Source of the DNA: Pseudomonas orientalis
GTDB taxonomy: Bacteria > Pseudomonadota > Gammaproteobacteria > Pseudomonadales > Pseudomonadaceae
Direction: 5' to 3'
DNA: 64,000 bases
Assembly: GCF_022807995.1 (NCBI RefSeq)
Contig: NZ_CP094351.1
Coordinates: 3,379,001-3,443,000 of the forward strand
Part shown: piece by piece, positions 46,228-55,813 of the stretch
Layout: each line of letters starts with the position of its first letter
How positions within the stretch are numbered: position 1 is the stretch's first letter
Notes under the pieces: model-generated
What the model was told of the DNA's origin: nothing
Databases searched by the model: none
Seen by the model: the letters and a program-made list of their open reading frames with translations, nothing else
Program-made: the position numbers and the translations under genes

Positions 46228-46628
46228 AGCGCCTGCTGCTGCTCGCCGCCATAGGCACGGCCCTGAGCGGCTGCGCCGGCGATGCGGTCAAGCTCAAGCA
46301 GGATCACAGCTATGCAGTGGAGTGGATCGGCGAGCGGCCATTGATGGACTATGCGCACCTGACCGTGACCCTCGGAGCCGATGGCCGCGCCTATGGCAAT
46401 GGCGGCTGCAACCATTGGTTTGCGCCGTACACCCTTAAAGGCGACAAGCTCAGCTTCGGCCCGATCGGCAGCACCCGCAAACTGTGCGCCGAGGCGTTGA
46501 TGGAGCAGGAGCATCGCTTCTTCCAGGCCCTGCAAGGCGTGCAGCGCTGGGACATCTCGCCAATCGAGCAGACGCGGTTCTGGCCCGCCGAAGGCAAGCC
46601 GATTCGCTTGTGGCTTGAAGAAGGCTAA
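46224..46628 (+). CDS. META domain lipoprotein (HslJ-like)
   Basis: 134-residue lipoprotein. The signal is MKRLLLLAAIGTALSGC with the lipobox cysteine at 17. The META domain follows, with characteristic DGRAYGNGGCNHWFAPYTLKGDKLSFGPIGSTRKLC and two cysteines expected to form a disulfide. HslJ in E. coli relates to novobiocin and heat resistance, but the biochemistry is unknown. It overlaps the upstream gene and forms a two-gene operon ending in a REPIN. Confidence 0.88.
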   Translation: MKRLLLLAAIGTALSGCAGDAVKLKQDHSYAVEWIGERPLMDYAHLTVTLGADGRAYGNGGCNHWFAPYTLKGDKLSFGPIGSTRKLCAEALMEQEHRFFQALQGVQRWDISPIEQTRFWPAEGKPIRLWLEEG

Positions 46629-46659
46629 CACCACCCGTTCAGGATTGATGAGCTCCAAA

Positions 46660-46749
46660 TGTGGGAGGGGGCTTGCCCCCGATAGCAGTGTGTCAGTCAC
46701 TGTATGTGCTGGCTGATACACCGCCATCGGGGGCAAGCCCCCTCCCACA
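46660..46749. repeat. REP doublet (REPIN), GGGGGCTTGCCCCC family
   Basis: 90 bp inverted pair between two convergent genes, with spacer GTGTGTCAGTCAC and GCTGATACACC. It starts about 30 bp after the META gene stop and abuts the stop of the thioredoxin-like gene. Confidence 0.93.
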
Positions 46750-46751
46750 TT

Positions 46752-47213
46752 TTAACCGCGCAAGGCCTTGAGCTTGGCCAACACGCCCTCCGCCGTCTGC
46801 TCACCCATCAGTTGCTCGCGCACCTTGCCCTTGTCATCGATGATGTAGGTCACCGGCAGCGCCTCACTGCGCGGAATATCAAAGATGCCCTCCGGGTTCT
46901 GCGCCAGCACGGTGAACTTGATGCCCAGCTTGTCGCTGGCAGCCTTGAGTTCCTCACCCTGCACATTGTCGAAGTTGACCCCGAACACGCCCACGTTCTG
47001 CGCTTTGAGTTGTTCGGCCAGGGCATTGAGCTCGGGGATTTCCGTACGGCACGGGCCACACCATTCGGCCCAGTAATTGACTACCAGCCATTGCTTGTCC
47101 AGGCGCTCGGCCGGCACTGCCCGGCCATACTGGTCAACGCCGTAATCGTTACCGCAGCCGCTGAGCAGCAGGGTTGTGATGATCGCCAATGCACCGATCA
47201 GTCGCCTTGTCAT
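46752..47213 (-). CDS. TlpA-type thiol-disulfide lipoprotein
   Basis: 153-residue predicted lipoprotein (LLSGC, Cys20) with a thioredoxin domain. The active site is WCGPC (51-55) after the strand WLVVNYWAE, and the cis-proline is in ALPVTYI near residue 117. TlpA/ResA-like proteins reduce cytochrome c or other periplasmic disulfides. The lipid anchor would place it on the periplasmic face. It is monocistronic, and the target protein is unknown. Confidence 0.92.
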   Translation of the reverse strand: MTRRLIGALAIITTLLLSGCGNDYGVDQYGRAVPAERLDKQWLVVNYWAEWCGPCRTEIPELNALAEQLKAQNVGVFGVNFDNVQGEELKAASDKLGIKFTVLAQNPEGIFDIPRSEALPVTYIIDDKGKVREQLMGEQTAEGVLAKLKALRG

Positions 47214-47328
47214 GGGGTATTCCTTCGCAAAAATGAACGTTGGCTGCGGCCTATCGCCTCTTACGGTTTAAGGACAGGCGCCAGCGCAGGTAGAATACCC
47301 GCCACCTTACGCAAGATGCGACCCGCAC

Positions 47329-48681
<1,353 letters not shown>

Positions 48682-48690
48682 CACACTCTT

Positions 48691-48791
48691 CGTAGGAGCG
48701 AGCTTGCTCGCGAAGATCATTAACGATAACGCGCTCATGCGGGGTTTAACGCGTCGCCCTCAAGTTCTTCGCGAGCAAGCTCGCTCCTACA
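48691..48791. repeat. REP doublet (REPIN), GAGCGAGCTTGCTCGCGAA family
   Basis: 101 bp inverted pair, with the first unit beginning CGTAGG instead of TGTAGG. The spacer holds ATTAACGATAACGCG on the left, as in the 6992 copy. It lies between the convergent DUF2069 and glycosylase genes and abuts the latter's stop. Confidence 0.92.
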
Positions 48792-48795
48792 ATGA

Positions 48796-49467
48796 TCAGT
48801 GGTTGACGGTGTACGCCAGCATCATCGACAACTGGCACATCGGTCGCCCACTCTCGGCATGCCACTGGTTGAAAGCGCCCTGCACTGCCGCCAGGTCGCG
48901 CAGGCTGGTGGGTGCCTTGTCGACGATCTTTTGTGCATTCAAGGCCGCCACCACATCATAGCTCGGCACAAAGGTGTCCTTGCCGACCATGCGCAGAAAA
49001 CGCGGTGCCGACAGCCCACCCAGTTGGTGACCGTGCTTGCTCAGGTATTTCCACAGCCCGACGATATCGGTCACCGGCCAGTCGGCGACAAACGCACCGA
49101 AGCTGCCCTTTTCCTGCTCGATGTCCAGGATCATCTGCGCGTTGCGTGGCACGCTCTTGAGCTTGCCCAGGTGACGAATGATCCGCGTGTCCTGCATCAG
49201 GCGTTCAAGATGTTCGGCGCCCATCAACACTACTTTTTCCGGATCGAAGCCGAAGAACACCTGTTCGAACGCCGGCCATTTGGCGTCGACCACACTGTGC
49301 TTCAAGCCCGCACGGAATACCCGCAGCGCCAGGGTCGACAGGTAGCGATCAGCGCTGATCCTGCGCAATTGCGCCGGGGTCTTGGGCACAGGCAGATGGG
49401 CTTCCAGCTTGGCCGCCGAACCGAAGCGGTTCAGACAATATTCGTGCAGCCACTTGTAATCGTGCAT
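48796..49467 (-). CDS. DNA-3-methyladenine glycosylase I family protein
   Basis: 223-residue protein of the Tag family (helix-hairpin-helix superfamily), starting at the ATG at 49467 after AGGAGAGG. Family features are the N-terminal YKWLHEYCLNRFGS, the central FFGFDPEKVVLM and FLRMVGKDTFVPSYDVVAAL. It would remove alkylated adenine from DNA. The typical zinc-binding Cys/His of E. coli Tag are not all visible, so it may be a divergent member. Confidence in the fold is higher than in the substrate. Confidence 0.8.
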   Translation of the reverse strand: MHDYKWLHEYCLNRFGSAAKLEAHLPVPKTPAQLRRISADRYLSTLALRVFRAGLKHSVVDAKWPAFEQVFFGFDPEKVVLMGAEHLERLMQDTRIIRHLGKLKSVPRNAQMILDIEQEKGSFGAFVADWPVTDIVGLWKYLSKHGHQLGGLSAPRFLRMVGKDTFVPSYDVVAALNAQKIVDKAPTSLRDLAAVQGAFNQWHAESGRPMCQLSMMLAYTVNH

Positions 49468-49490
49468 GCCCTCTCCTGGCAGTTGAATTG

Positions 49491-49513
49491 AAAACGGCGC
49501 CCGCAAGCGCCGT
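49491..49513 (-). terminator. Probable terminator after ttcA
   Basis: On the minus strand, ACGGCGC-TTGCGG-GCGCCGT is followed by TTTC, 20 bp after the ttcA stop. The T-run is short, so termination may be partial, leaving some read-through into the glycosylase gene. Confidence 0.6.
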
Positions 49514-49534
49514 GTACTAGAGCCTCGACCAGGC

Positions 49535-50359
49535 TCAGAGGTTCACTACATTGACGAAACGCGAAGCGGCCGTCTCATCGATTTTCAAGCTGGCGAAGTC
49601 GAACAGGTTGCGATCGGCCAGTTGCGACGGCTGCACGTTCTGCAGGCTGCGGAAAATACTTTCGGTACGCCCCGGGGTCTTGCGCTCCCAATCCAGCAAC
49701 ATTTCCTTGACCACTTGGCGTTGCAGGTTTTCCTGGGAACCGCACAGGTTGCACGGGATGATCGGGAATTGCTTGAAGTCGGAATACGCCTGGATGTCTT
49801 TCTCGCTGCAATACGCCAGCGGGCGGATCACCACGTTGCGTCCGTCGTCGGCGCGCAGCTTGGGCGGCATGGCCTTGAGGGAGCCGTTGAAGAACATATT
49901 CAGGAAGAAAGTTTCGACGATGTCGTCGCGATGATGCCCCAGGGCCATCTTGGTCGCGCCGATCTCATCGGCAAAGGTGTACAGCGTGCCACGGCGTAGG
50001 CGCGAACACAGCGAGCAGGTGGTCTTGCCTTCCGGGATCAGTTCCTTGACCACCGAGTACGTATCTTTCTCGACAATGTGGTACTCGACGCCCAGCTCTT
50101 TCAGGTAGGCCGGCAGCACATGCTCGGGAAAGCCCGGCTGCTTCTGATCCATGTTGACGGCGACGATCTCGAACTTGATCGGTGCGACCTTTTGCAGGTG
50201 CAGCAGCACGTCGAGCAGGGTGTAGCTGTCCTTGCCGCCGGAGAGGCAGACCATCACCTTGTCGCCCTCTTCGATCATGTTGAAGTCGGCGACTGCTTCA
50301 CCGGCCAGGCGACGCAGGCGTTTTTGCAGTTTGTTCTGGTTGACCGTAAGAGTGCCCAT
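49535..50359 (-). CDS. ttcA: tRNA 2-thiocytidine synthetase TtcA
   Basis: Inserts sulfur at cytidine 32 of certain tRNAs, using ATP and an iron-sulfur cluster. It is 274 residues long from the ATG at 50359; earlier in-frame codons run into the REP and are rejected. The PP-loop SGGKDS is at 40-45. Two CxxC pairs, CSLC and CNLC, are the cluster ligands, and [10 protein letters not shown] is conserved. Together with tusDCBE in this window it makes two separate tRNA thiolation steps. A REPIN lies upstream, near the start. Confidence 0.95.
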   Translation of the reverse strand: MGTLTVNQNKLQKRLRRLAGEAVADFNMIEEGDKVMVCLSGGKDSYTLLDVLLHLQKVAPIKFEIVAVNMDQKQPGFPEHVLPAYLKELGVEYHIVEKDTYSVVKELIPEGKTTCSLCSRLRRGTLYTFADEIGATKMALGHHRDDIVETFFLNMFFNGSLKAMPPKLRADDGRNVVIRPLAYCSEKDIQAYSDFKQFPIIPCNLCGSQENLQRQVVKEMLLDWERKTPGRTESIFRSLQNVQPSQLADRNLFDFASLKIDETAASRFVNVVNL

Positions 50360-50430
50360 GGCGCTTGGATCCGCTAGAGGTGTGTGACGAAAAGCGCAGC
50401 ATTTTACCTTCATGAACGACCGAGTTCCAA

Positions 50431-50519
50431 TGTGGGAGGGGGCTTGCCCCCGATTGCGGTGTAGCAGTAGCAACTACCTCGACTGACGCACTGCCATCGG
50501 GGGCAAGCCCCCTCCCACA
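50431..50519. repeat. REP doublet (REPIN), GGGGGCTTGCCCCC family
   Basis: 89 bp inverted pair between the divergent ttcA and Yip1 genes, so it lies in an upstream region like the copy at 22624. The remaining part of the 362 bp gap (50360-50721) shows no recognisable gene. Confidence 0.93.
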
Positions 50520-50721
50520 TTGGATCGTGTTGTCATCGACAGACCACGTGGCGATTAAGCGCCGCGTTTACAGCCCAATTTACTCTAAAGGTCCTACAGT
50601 TTTACCGGACATCACTTCCTATACTGCAACGTGAGGTCGCACAACTATCCAGACCTTGCAGGCCAGTTGGCCGGTGGGCGCTCCGATGGGGGCGATAGGA
50701 ATAACGACAGGAGTGACTGGC

Positions 50722-51324
50722 ATGATCCATCACGTCGTGGGGCTGTTTACCCATCCCGATCAGGAATGGCGGGAAATTCGTGGCGACAAGGAAGAAAGCA
50801 TCAGCCACATGTACCTCACTCACACCCTGGTTCTCGCGGCGATCCCCGCCATCTCCGCGTTTATCGGCACTACCCGGGTCGGTTGGGTCATCGGCAACCG
50901 TGCCCCGGTCATGCTCACCCAGGAAAGCGCACTGTGGATGACCCTGATGTCGTACGCCGCCATGCTGGGCGGGGTGGCGGTGATGGGCGCGTTCATTCAC
51001 TGGATGGCCCGCACCTATGATGCCAATCCCAGCATGGCGCGTTGCGTGGCCTTTGCCACCTACACCGCGACGCCGCTGTTTGTCGGCGGACTCGCCGCGC
51101 TTTACCCCCATATGTGGCTAGGCATGGTGGTGGGCACGGCGGCCATCTGCTACACGGTGTATCTGCTGTACGTGGGCTTGCCGACGTTCATGAGTATCGA
51201 CCCGGATGAAGGCTTTCTGTTTTCCAGCTCGGTATTGGCCGTAGGCCTGGTGGTGTTGGTCGCGATCATGGCGTTTACCGTGATCGTCTGGGGCCTGGGC
51301 GTCGGACCCATCTACACCAGCTGA
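50722..51324 (+). CDS. Yip1 family inner-membrane protein
   Basis: 200-residue membrane protein with about five helices, starting at the ATG at 50722 with AGGAG ten bases upstream. The cytoplasmic lead VVGLFTHPDQEWREIR is typical of bacterial Yip1-domain (YohC-like) proteins. The membrane part includes LGGVAVMGAFIHWMART and a C-terminal VVLVAIMAFTVIVW. The function of bacterial members is not known. It is monocistronic with a hairpin downstream. Confidence 0.85.
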   Translation: MIHHVVGLFTHPDQEWREIRGDKEESISHMYLTHTLVLAAIPAISAFIGTTRVGWVIGNRAPVMLTQESALWMTLMSYAAMLGGVAVMGAFIHWMARTYDANPSMARCVAFATYTATPLFVGGLAALYPHMWLGMVVGTAAICYTVYLLYVGLPTFMSIDPDEGFLFSSSVLAVGLVVLVAIMAFTVIVWGLGVGPIYTS

Positions 51325-51341
51325 GCGACTCAACCCGCAGC

Positions 51342-51363
51342 AAAGCCACCGCAAGGTGGCTTT
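51342..51363 (+). terminator. Hairpin after Yip1 gene (weak terminator)
   Basis: A perfect stem AAAGCCACC-GCAA-GGTGGCTTT with a GNRA-type loop lies 17 bp after the stop. It has no T-run beyond the stem. Confidence 0.5.
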
Positions 51364-51451
51364 GTACATCATGCATGACCATTCGGCGCCTGACAGATTC
51401 GGAAACCCCCTGCTTTGCGGCATACTGGGCGTCTCTGGAGATATGTACAGC

Positions 51452-51946
51452 ATGCCCGAGCAACTCAATACCCGCGTCGAAGAGTGTTTCCTGCAAGCCG
51501 AATCCTTTTTCAAACGAAGCTTCAAACGCCCCAAGGTCAGCCTCAAGCTGCGGGGTCAGAAAGCCGGTGTCGCGCATTTGCACGAAAACCTGCTGCGCTT
51601 CAACCCTCAGCTCTACCGAGAAAACAGCCAACACTTCCTGAAACAGACCGTGGCTCACGAAGTCGCGCACCTGATTGCCCACCAACTGTTTGGCGAGCGC
51701 ATCCAGCCCCATGGGGAGGAATGGCAGTTGATCATGCGCGGGGTTTACGAACTGCCGCCGGACCGTTGCCACACCTATGCGGTCAAGCGTCGCCAGGTGA
51801 CTCGCTATATCTACCGGTGCCCCTGTGCCGACAGCGACTTCCCGTTTTCGCCGCAGCGCCATGGGCTGGTGGGCCAGGGGCGGCGGTATTTGTGTCGGCG
51901 GTGTCGGCAGACCCTGGTGTTCACTGGGGAAACTCGCGTGGAATAA
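51452..51946 (+). CDS. sprT: SprT-family zinc metalloprotease-like protein
   Basis: 164 residues, starting at the ATG at 51452; an ATG three codons earlier (51443) is also possible. The zinc-protease motif is HEVAHLIAH near residue 70, followed by a third ligand His in QPHGEEW. Two C-terminal cysteine pairs (CPC and CRRC) form a zinc ribbon. SprT-domain proteins resemble the Spartan protease that removes DNA-protein crosslinks, but the bacterial role is not established. It lies upstream of a REPIN. Confidence 0.9.
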   Translation: MPEQLNTRVEECFLQAESFFKRSFKRPKVSLKLRGQKAGVAHLHENLLRFNPQLYRENSQHFLKQTVAHEVAHLIAHQLFGERIQPHGEEWQLIMRGVYELPPDRCHTYAVKRRQVTRYIYRCPCADSDFPFSPQRHGLVGQGRRYLCRRCRQTLVFTGETRVE

Positions 51947-51953
51947 GGGCCTC

Positions 51954-52025
51954 ATCGGGGGCAAGCCCCCTCCCACATTTTGAATGTATGCACAAATCAA
52001 AGGTGGGAGGGGGCTTGCCCCCGAT
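51954..52025. repeat. REP doublet, outward orientation
   Basis: Two REP units in the reverse order to the other copies (ATCGGGGGCAAGCCCCC first, then GTGGGAGGGGGCTTGCCCCC), 72 bp in total. It lies between the convergent sprT and CoA-transferase genes. The spacer (about 25 bp) lacks the usual GTCAGT words, so it probably arose from two neighbouring elements or a deletion. Confidence 0.85.
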
Positions 52026-52038
52026 GACGCCAGAACAA

Positions 52039-53214
52039 TCACCCAATAACTTTGGCCAGGCGCAACTCACTTATCCGCTGCGCACTGAACCCCAACTCCG
52101 CCAACACTTCATCACTGTGCGCCCCCACGGCAGCCCCGATATGCCGTGGCGCCGGCAAACCTTCGGAGAATTTCAGCGGGCAGGCGATCTGCGCCTGCGT
52201 CGAACCATCGCCCCTCGGCACCTGGCTGATCAAACCGCGCGCCTGCAACTGCGGATGCGCCAGCGCTTCGCTCAGGCTCAACACCGGTTCCACACACGCA
52301 TCCACGCCCGCAAACAACGCGCACAACTCGTCAAAGCTGCGTTTTTCAAACTCCACCTGCAACGCCCGCTTGAGTGCCAGCTGCTGCTCGGGCTTCACGC
52401 CGTGCACGGCCAGCTCCGGTCGCCCCAGGATTTCACACAACTGCTGCATAAACGCCGGTTCCAGGCTGCCCACCGACATCCAGCGTCCATCCCGGGTGCG
52501 GTAGTAATCGTAGAAACTGCCGCCATTGAGCACGTGGTTTTCCCGCGCCGGCTCCACCCCGCAGGCCAGGTATCCCGCGCCGGCCATGGCGTTCAGGCTG
52601 AACGAGCAGTCGGTCATGCTCACATCCAGATACTGACCGACGCCACTGTGCTGCCGTGCAACCACCGCCGCCAGCAGGCCCACCACCGCATGCAGGGACC
52701 CGCCGCCAACATCCGCCAGCTGCACGCCCAGCGGCAACGGTCCGCTGTCTCGCCGCCCGGTGTGGCTGGCTACGCCGGCGACTGCCAGGTAGTTGATGTC
52801 GTGGCCGGCACGATCCCGGTAGGGGCCGGTCTGGCCGTAGCCGGTGATCGACACGTAGATCAGCCTGGGGTTGATCGCCTTCAGTGCGGCGTACCCCAGG
52901 CCCAGACGTTCCATGACCCCGGGGCGAAACTGTTCGATGAGAATATCCACGCCCTTGACCAGCTCGAGGACGATCTGCAGCGCCTCGTCCCGCTTGAGGT
53001 CCAGCGCCAGGCTGCGCTTGTTGCGATTGAGGTAGGCATGGCTCGCCGACGTGCCATGATCGTGGGGCGGCCATACGCGCAGCAGGTCCGGCCGCGTCGG
53101 CGATTCGATGCGCAGCACCTCGGCGCCCATGTCCGCCAGCATCAGCGAGGCGAACGGGCCGGGTAACAAGGTGGAAAAATCCAGCACTTTGAGGGACGCC
53201 AAGGGACCTGACAT
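52039..53214 (-). CDS. CaiB/BaiF CoA-transferase family protein
   Basis: Class III CoA-transferase, 391 residues, starting at the ATG at 53214 with GGAG upstream. The family start is GPLASLKVLDFSTLLPGPFASLMLADMGAEVLRIE. The catalytic Asp is probably in GHDINYLAVAG near residue 155. Members transfer CoA between carboxylic acids; racemases such as alpha-methylacyl-CoA racemase also belong here, and the HDINY context resembles them. The substrate is unknown. It is monocistronic. Confidence 0.88.
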   Translation of the reverse strand: MSGPLASLKVLDFSTLLPGPFASLMLADMGAEVLRIESPTRPDLLRVWPPHDHGTSASHAYLNRNKRSLALDLKRDEALQIVLELVKGVDILIEQFRPGVMERLGLGYAALKAINPRLIYVSITGYGQTGPYRDRAGHDINYLAVAGVASHTGRRDSGPLPLGVQLADVGGGSLHAVVGLLAAVVARQHSGVGQYLDVSMTDCSFSLNAMAGAGYLACGVEPARENHVLNGGSFYDYYRTRDGRWMSVGSLEPAFMQQLCEILGRPELAVHGVKPEQQLALKRALQVEFEKRSFDELCALFAGVDACVEPVLSLSEALAHPQLQARGLISQVPRGDGSTQAQIACPLKFSEGLPAPRHIGAAVGAHSDEVLAELGFSAQRISELRLAKVIG

Positions 53215-53372
53215 ACACACTCCGTTTGCGATTGGACGGGTCACAGCGTAGTCAGCCTTCGGCGCCGACGGCAATCGTCAGAACGATCAACCGCAGTGAC
53301 CGTTTTGATCACGGCGGGCTTTTTCGACGCAGCGGCTTTATCATTGGCCCACGTTTGTTCGCAGAGTGTTCC

Positions 53373-53765
53373 ATGAAGTTCGCGATTGCAGTGTTTTGCG
53401 CCGCCCACGCGCCCGCCTCGCGCCGCGCCCTGTTGTTCGCCCAGGCGGCTTTGGCCGGCGGGCATGAGATTGTGCGGCTGTTTTTTTATCAGGATGGCGT
53501 GTACAGCGCCTCCAATAACATCGTCGCACCCCAGGACGAGCAGGACATCGCGCGCCAGTGGCGCGAATTTGTCAGCACCCACCAGCTGGACGGCGTTGTG
53601 TGCATCGCCGCGGCCTTGCGCCGTGGTGTGCTCAATGCCGAGGAAGCCACGCGCTATCAACGCAGCGCGGTGAATCTGGAGGCGCCCTGGGCGCTGTCGG
53701 GCCTGGGGCAATTGCATGACGCGATCCAGGACGCCGATCGCCTGATCTGTTTTGGAGGCACCTGA
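53373..53765 (+). CDS. tusD: Sulfurtransferase complex subunit TusD
   Basis: 130-residue DsrE-fold subunit of the TusBCD complex, which passes sulfur from TusA to TusE for the 2-thiouridine of tRNA wobble bases. The conserved Cys carrier lies in VCIAAALRRG near residue 77. The start at 53373 is chosen because MKFAIAVFCAAHAP begins the fold; the longer frame only adds an unlikely lead. The next gene starts one base after the stop. Confidence 0.94.
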   Translation: MKFAIAVFCAAHAPASRRALLFAQAALAGGHEIVRLFFYQDGVYSASNNIVAPQDEQDIARQWREFVSTHQLDGVVCIAAALRRGVLNAEEATRYQRSAVNLEAPWALSGLGQLHDAIQDADRLICFGGT

Positions 53766-53766
53766 C

Positions 53767-54117
53767 ATGGCCAAATCATTGCTGATCATCAGCCGCCAGG
53801 CGCCATGGTCCGGCCCCAGTGCCCGGGAGGCGCTGGATATCGTGCTGGCCGGTGGCGCGTTCGACCTGCCCATCGGCCTGCTGTTCATGGATGACGGCGT
53901 GTTTCAACTGGCGCCGCACCAGGACGCCAAGGCCGTACAGCAAAAGGATTTGAGCGCCAACCTGCAGGCGCTGGGCCTGTTCGGCATCGATGAGGTGTTC
54001 GCCTGCGGCCACAGCCTGTCCGCACGCGGGCTGCCGCCACCCGACACGGCGCAGGCGCTGGACAGCCAAGCCATTTCCAGTTTGATTGACCGTTACGACC
54101 AGGTGATTACCCTCTGA
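53767..54117 (+). CDS. tusC: Sulfurtransferase complex subunit TusC
   Basis: 116-residue DsrF-type subunit of TusBCD. It starts AKSLLIISRQAPWSGPSAREALD and has LLFMDDGVFQL at the second strand, as in the family. It has no active-site cysteine equivalent to that of TusD, which is normal. Its stop and the tusB start share one base, indicating translational coupling. Confidence 0.94.
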   Translation: MAKSLLIISRQAPWSGPSAREALDIVLAGGAFDLPIGLLFMDDGVFQLAPHQDAKAVQQKDLSANLQALGLFGIDEVFACGHSLSARGLPPPDTAQALDSQAISSLIDRYDQVITL

Positions 54118-54395
54118 TGTCGACTCTACATGTGGTGACCCACTCCCCCTTTACCGACAGCCGTCTGGACAGTTGCCTGCGCGTTTGCGGCACCGACGAT
54201 GCCATCCTGCTCTGCGGTGACGGCGCCTACGGCCTGCACAACGCAGTGCTGCAAACCAAGGGGATAAAAGTGTTTGTGCTGGCTGAAGACCTGCAGGCAC
54301 GCAACCTGCCGCTCCCGGACTGGGCCGACAGCGTGGACTATCCGGGTTTCGTGCAGTTGTCGATCGACTATGCCAGGGTCAACAGCTGGTTATGA
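54117..54395 (+). CDS. tusB: Sulfurtransferase complex subunit TusB
   Basis: 92-residue DsrH-type subunit of TusBCD. It starts STLHVVTHSPF, and DDAILLCGDGAYGL at residues 23-36 is the conserved second strand. It completes the heterohexamer with TusC and TusD. The end overlaps the tusE start by four bases. Confidence 0.93.
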   Translation: MSTLHVVTHSPFTDSRLDSCLRVCGTDDAILLCGDGAYGLHNAVLQTKGIKVFVLAEDLQARNLPLPDWADSVDYPGFVQLSIDYARVNSWL

Positions 54396-54727
54396 ACACA
54401 CTGACCGTAGGCATGCGCACCCTCGAACTGGACAAGGACGGCTACCTCGTCGACCTCAACGAGTGGTCTGCCGACGTTGCCAATGCCCTGGCCGCCGCCG
54501 AGTCGCTGGAGTTGACCCAGGACCACTGGGAAATTCTCGAACTGCTGCGCGACTTTTATGCCGAGTACCAACTGTCCCCCGCCACGCGCCCGCTGATCAA
54601 GTACACCGCCTTGAAACTCGGCGTGGAAAAGGGCAACAGCCTGCACCTCAACAAACTGTTCAACGGCACTCCCGCCAAACTCGCCGCCAAGCTGGCGGGC
54701 CTGCCCAGGCCGACGAATTGCTTATGA
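54392..54727 (+). CDS. tusE: Sulfur relay protein TusE (DsrC family)
   Basis: 111-residue DsrC/TusE protein, which receives sulfur from TusD and presents it to MnmA. LDKDGYLVDLNEWSADVA is at the N-terminus and TRPLIKYTALKLG in the middle. The conserved C-terminal Cys is the penultimate residue (RPTNCL). DsrC proper also has a second cysteine about ten residues earlier; here that position is not Cys, so this is TusE-like. It overlaps both neighbours. Confidence 0.94.
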   Translation: MNTLTVGMRTLELDKDGYLVDLNEWSADVANALAAAESLELTQDHWEILELLRDFYAEYQLSPATRPLIKYTALKLGVEKGNSLHLNKLFNGTPAKLAAKLAGLPRPTNCL

Positions 54728-55725
54728 CCGACTTTGCCTCCCTGACCCTCTCAACGCCTGAAGAACATCCGTTTGCGCCGTTCGTGCGCATCCTCGGCAA
54801 AGGCAAGCGCGGCGCACGCAATCTCACCCGTGAGGAAGCGCGGCAAGCCATGGGCATGCTGCTCGACGAAAAAGTCGAAGACACCCAACTGGGCGCCTTC
54901 CTCATGCTGCTGCGCCACAAGGAAGAGAGCCCGGAAGAGCTCGCCGGCTTCACCGAGGCGGTCCGCGAGCGCTTGCACCCGCCCGCACTGAACGTGGACA
55001 TCGACTGGCCGACCTACGCGGGCAAAAAGCGGCATTTGCCGTGGTTCCTGCTGGCGGCCAAGTGTCTGGCGCAACATGGCGTGCGCATCCTCATGCACGG
55101 CGGCGGCGCGCATACGGCGGGGCGCTTGTATACAGAGCAACTGCTGGAGCGCTTGCAGATACCGCTGTGCCGCAATTGGCAACAGGTCGAGGCGGCATAT
55201 GCACACGGCAACCTCGCGTTTATCCCGCTGGGTGACTGGGCGCCCCAGTTGCAGCGCATGATCAACCTGCGCAACACCCTCGGCCTGCGCTCGCCGATTC
55301 ACTCCCTGGCACGCTTGCTCAACCCGCTGAATGCCCGTTGCGGCCTGCAAAGCATTTTCCACCCGGGTTACCAGGGCGTACACCGCGATGCCAGTGGCCT
55401 GCTGGGCGACAATGTGATTGTGGTCAAGGGCGATGGTGGCGAGATCGAGATCAACCCCGACACCCTCAGCCACTTGTATGGCACCACCGGCGGCCAGAGC
55501 TGGGACGAAGAATGGCCCGCCCTCTCCGCCCAGCGCCACGTCAAACCGGCGACCCTGGAGCCCGAGCATCTGAAAGCCGTATGGCGTGGCGACGTCGAGG
55601 ACAGCTACCCGCAACTGGCGCTGATCGCGACCATGGCCCTGGCTTTGCGCGGCCTTGGACGCACCCGCGAGCAGGCATTCGAACTGGCCCGGCAGTACTG
55701 GGACGCGCGAGACAAATCGATTTAA
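54724..55725 (+). CDS. ybiB: YbiB/TrpD2-like glycosyltransferase family protein
   Basis: 333-residue protein of the anthranilate phosphoribosyltransferase-like family, starting at the ATG at 54724 that overlaps the tusE stop. The N-terminal helical domain has ARNLTREEARQAMGMLLDEKVEDTQLGAFL. The central part has RILMHGGGAHTAGR and later GVHRDASGLLGDNVIVVKGDGGEIEI. YbiB (TrpD2) members have lost TrpD activity and bind nucleic acid. The persistent link with tusE suggests a tie to tRNA or sulfur metabolism, but its function is not settled. Confidence 0.9.
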   Translation: MTDFASLTLSTPEEHPFAPFVRILGKGKRGARNLTREEARQAMGMLLDEKVEDTQLGAFLMLLRHKEESPEELAGFTEAVRERLHPPALNVDIDWPTYAGKKRHLPWFLLAAKCLAQHGVRILMHGGGAHTAGRLYTEQLLERLQIPLCRNWQQVEAAYAHGNLAFIPLGDWAPQLQRMINLRNTLGLRSPIHSLARLLNPLNARCGLQSIFHPGYQGVHRDASGLLGDNVIVVKGDGGEIEINPDTLSHLYGTTGGQSWDEEWPALSAQRHVKPATLEPEHLKAVWRGDVEDSYPQLALIATMALALRGLGRTREQAFELARQYWDARDKSI

Positions 55726-55813
55726 TCGATCATTCTCCCCCGGTCTTTGCGCTTTTAGTTCGAACTCATCCCCGTAGACTGGGCTCCAACGCTTATTAGC
55801 CAAGGAGCCAGTC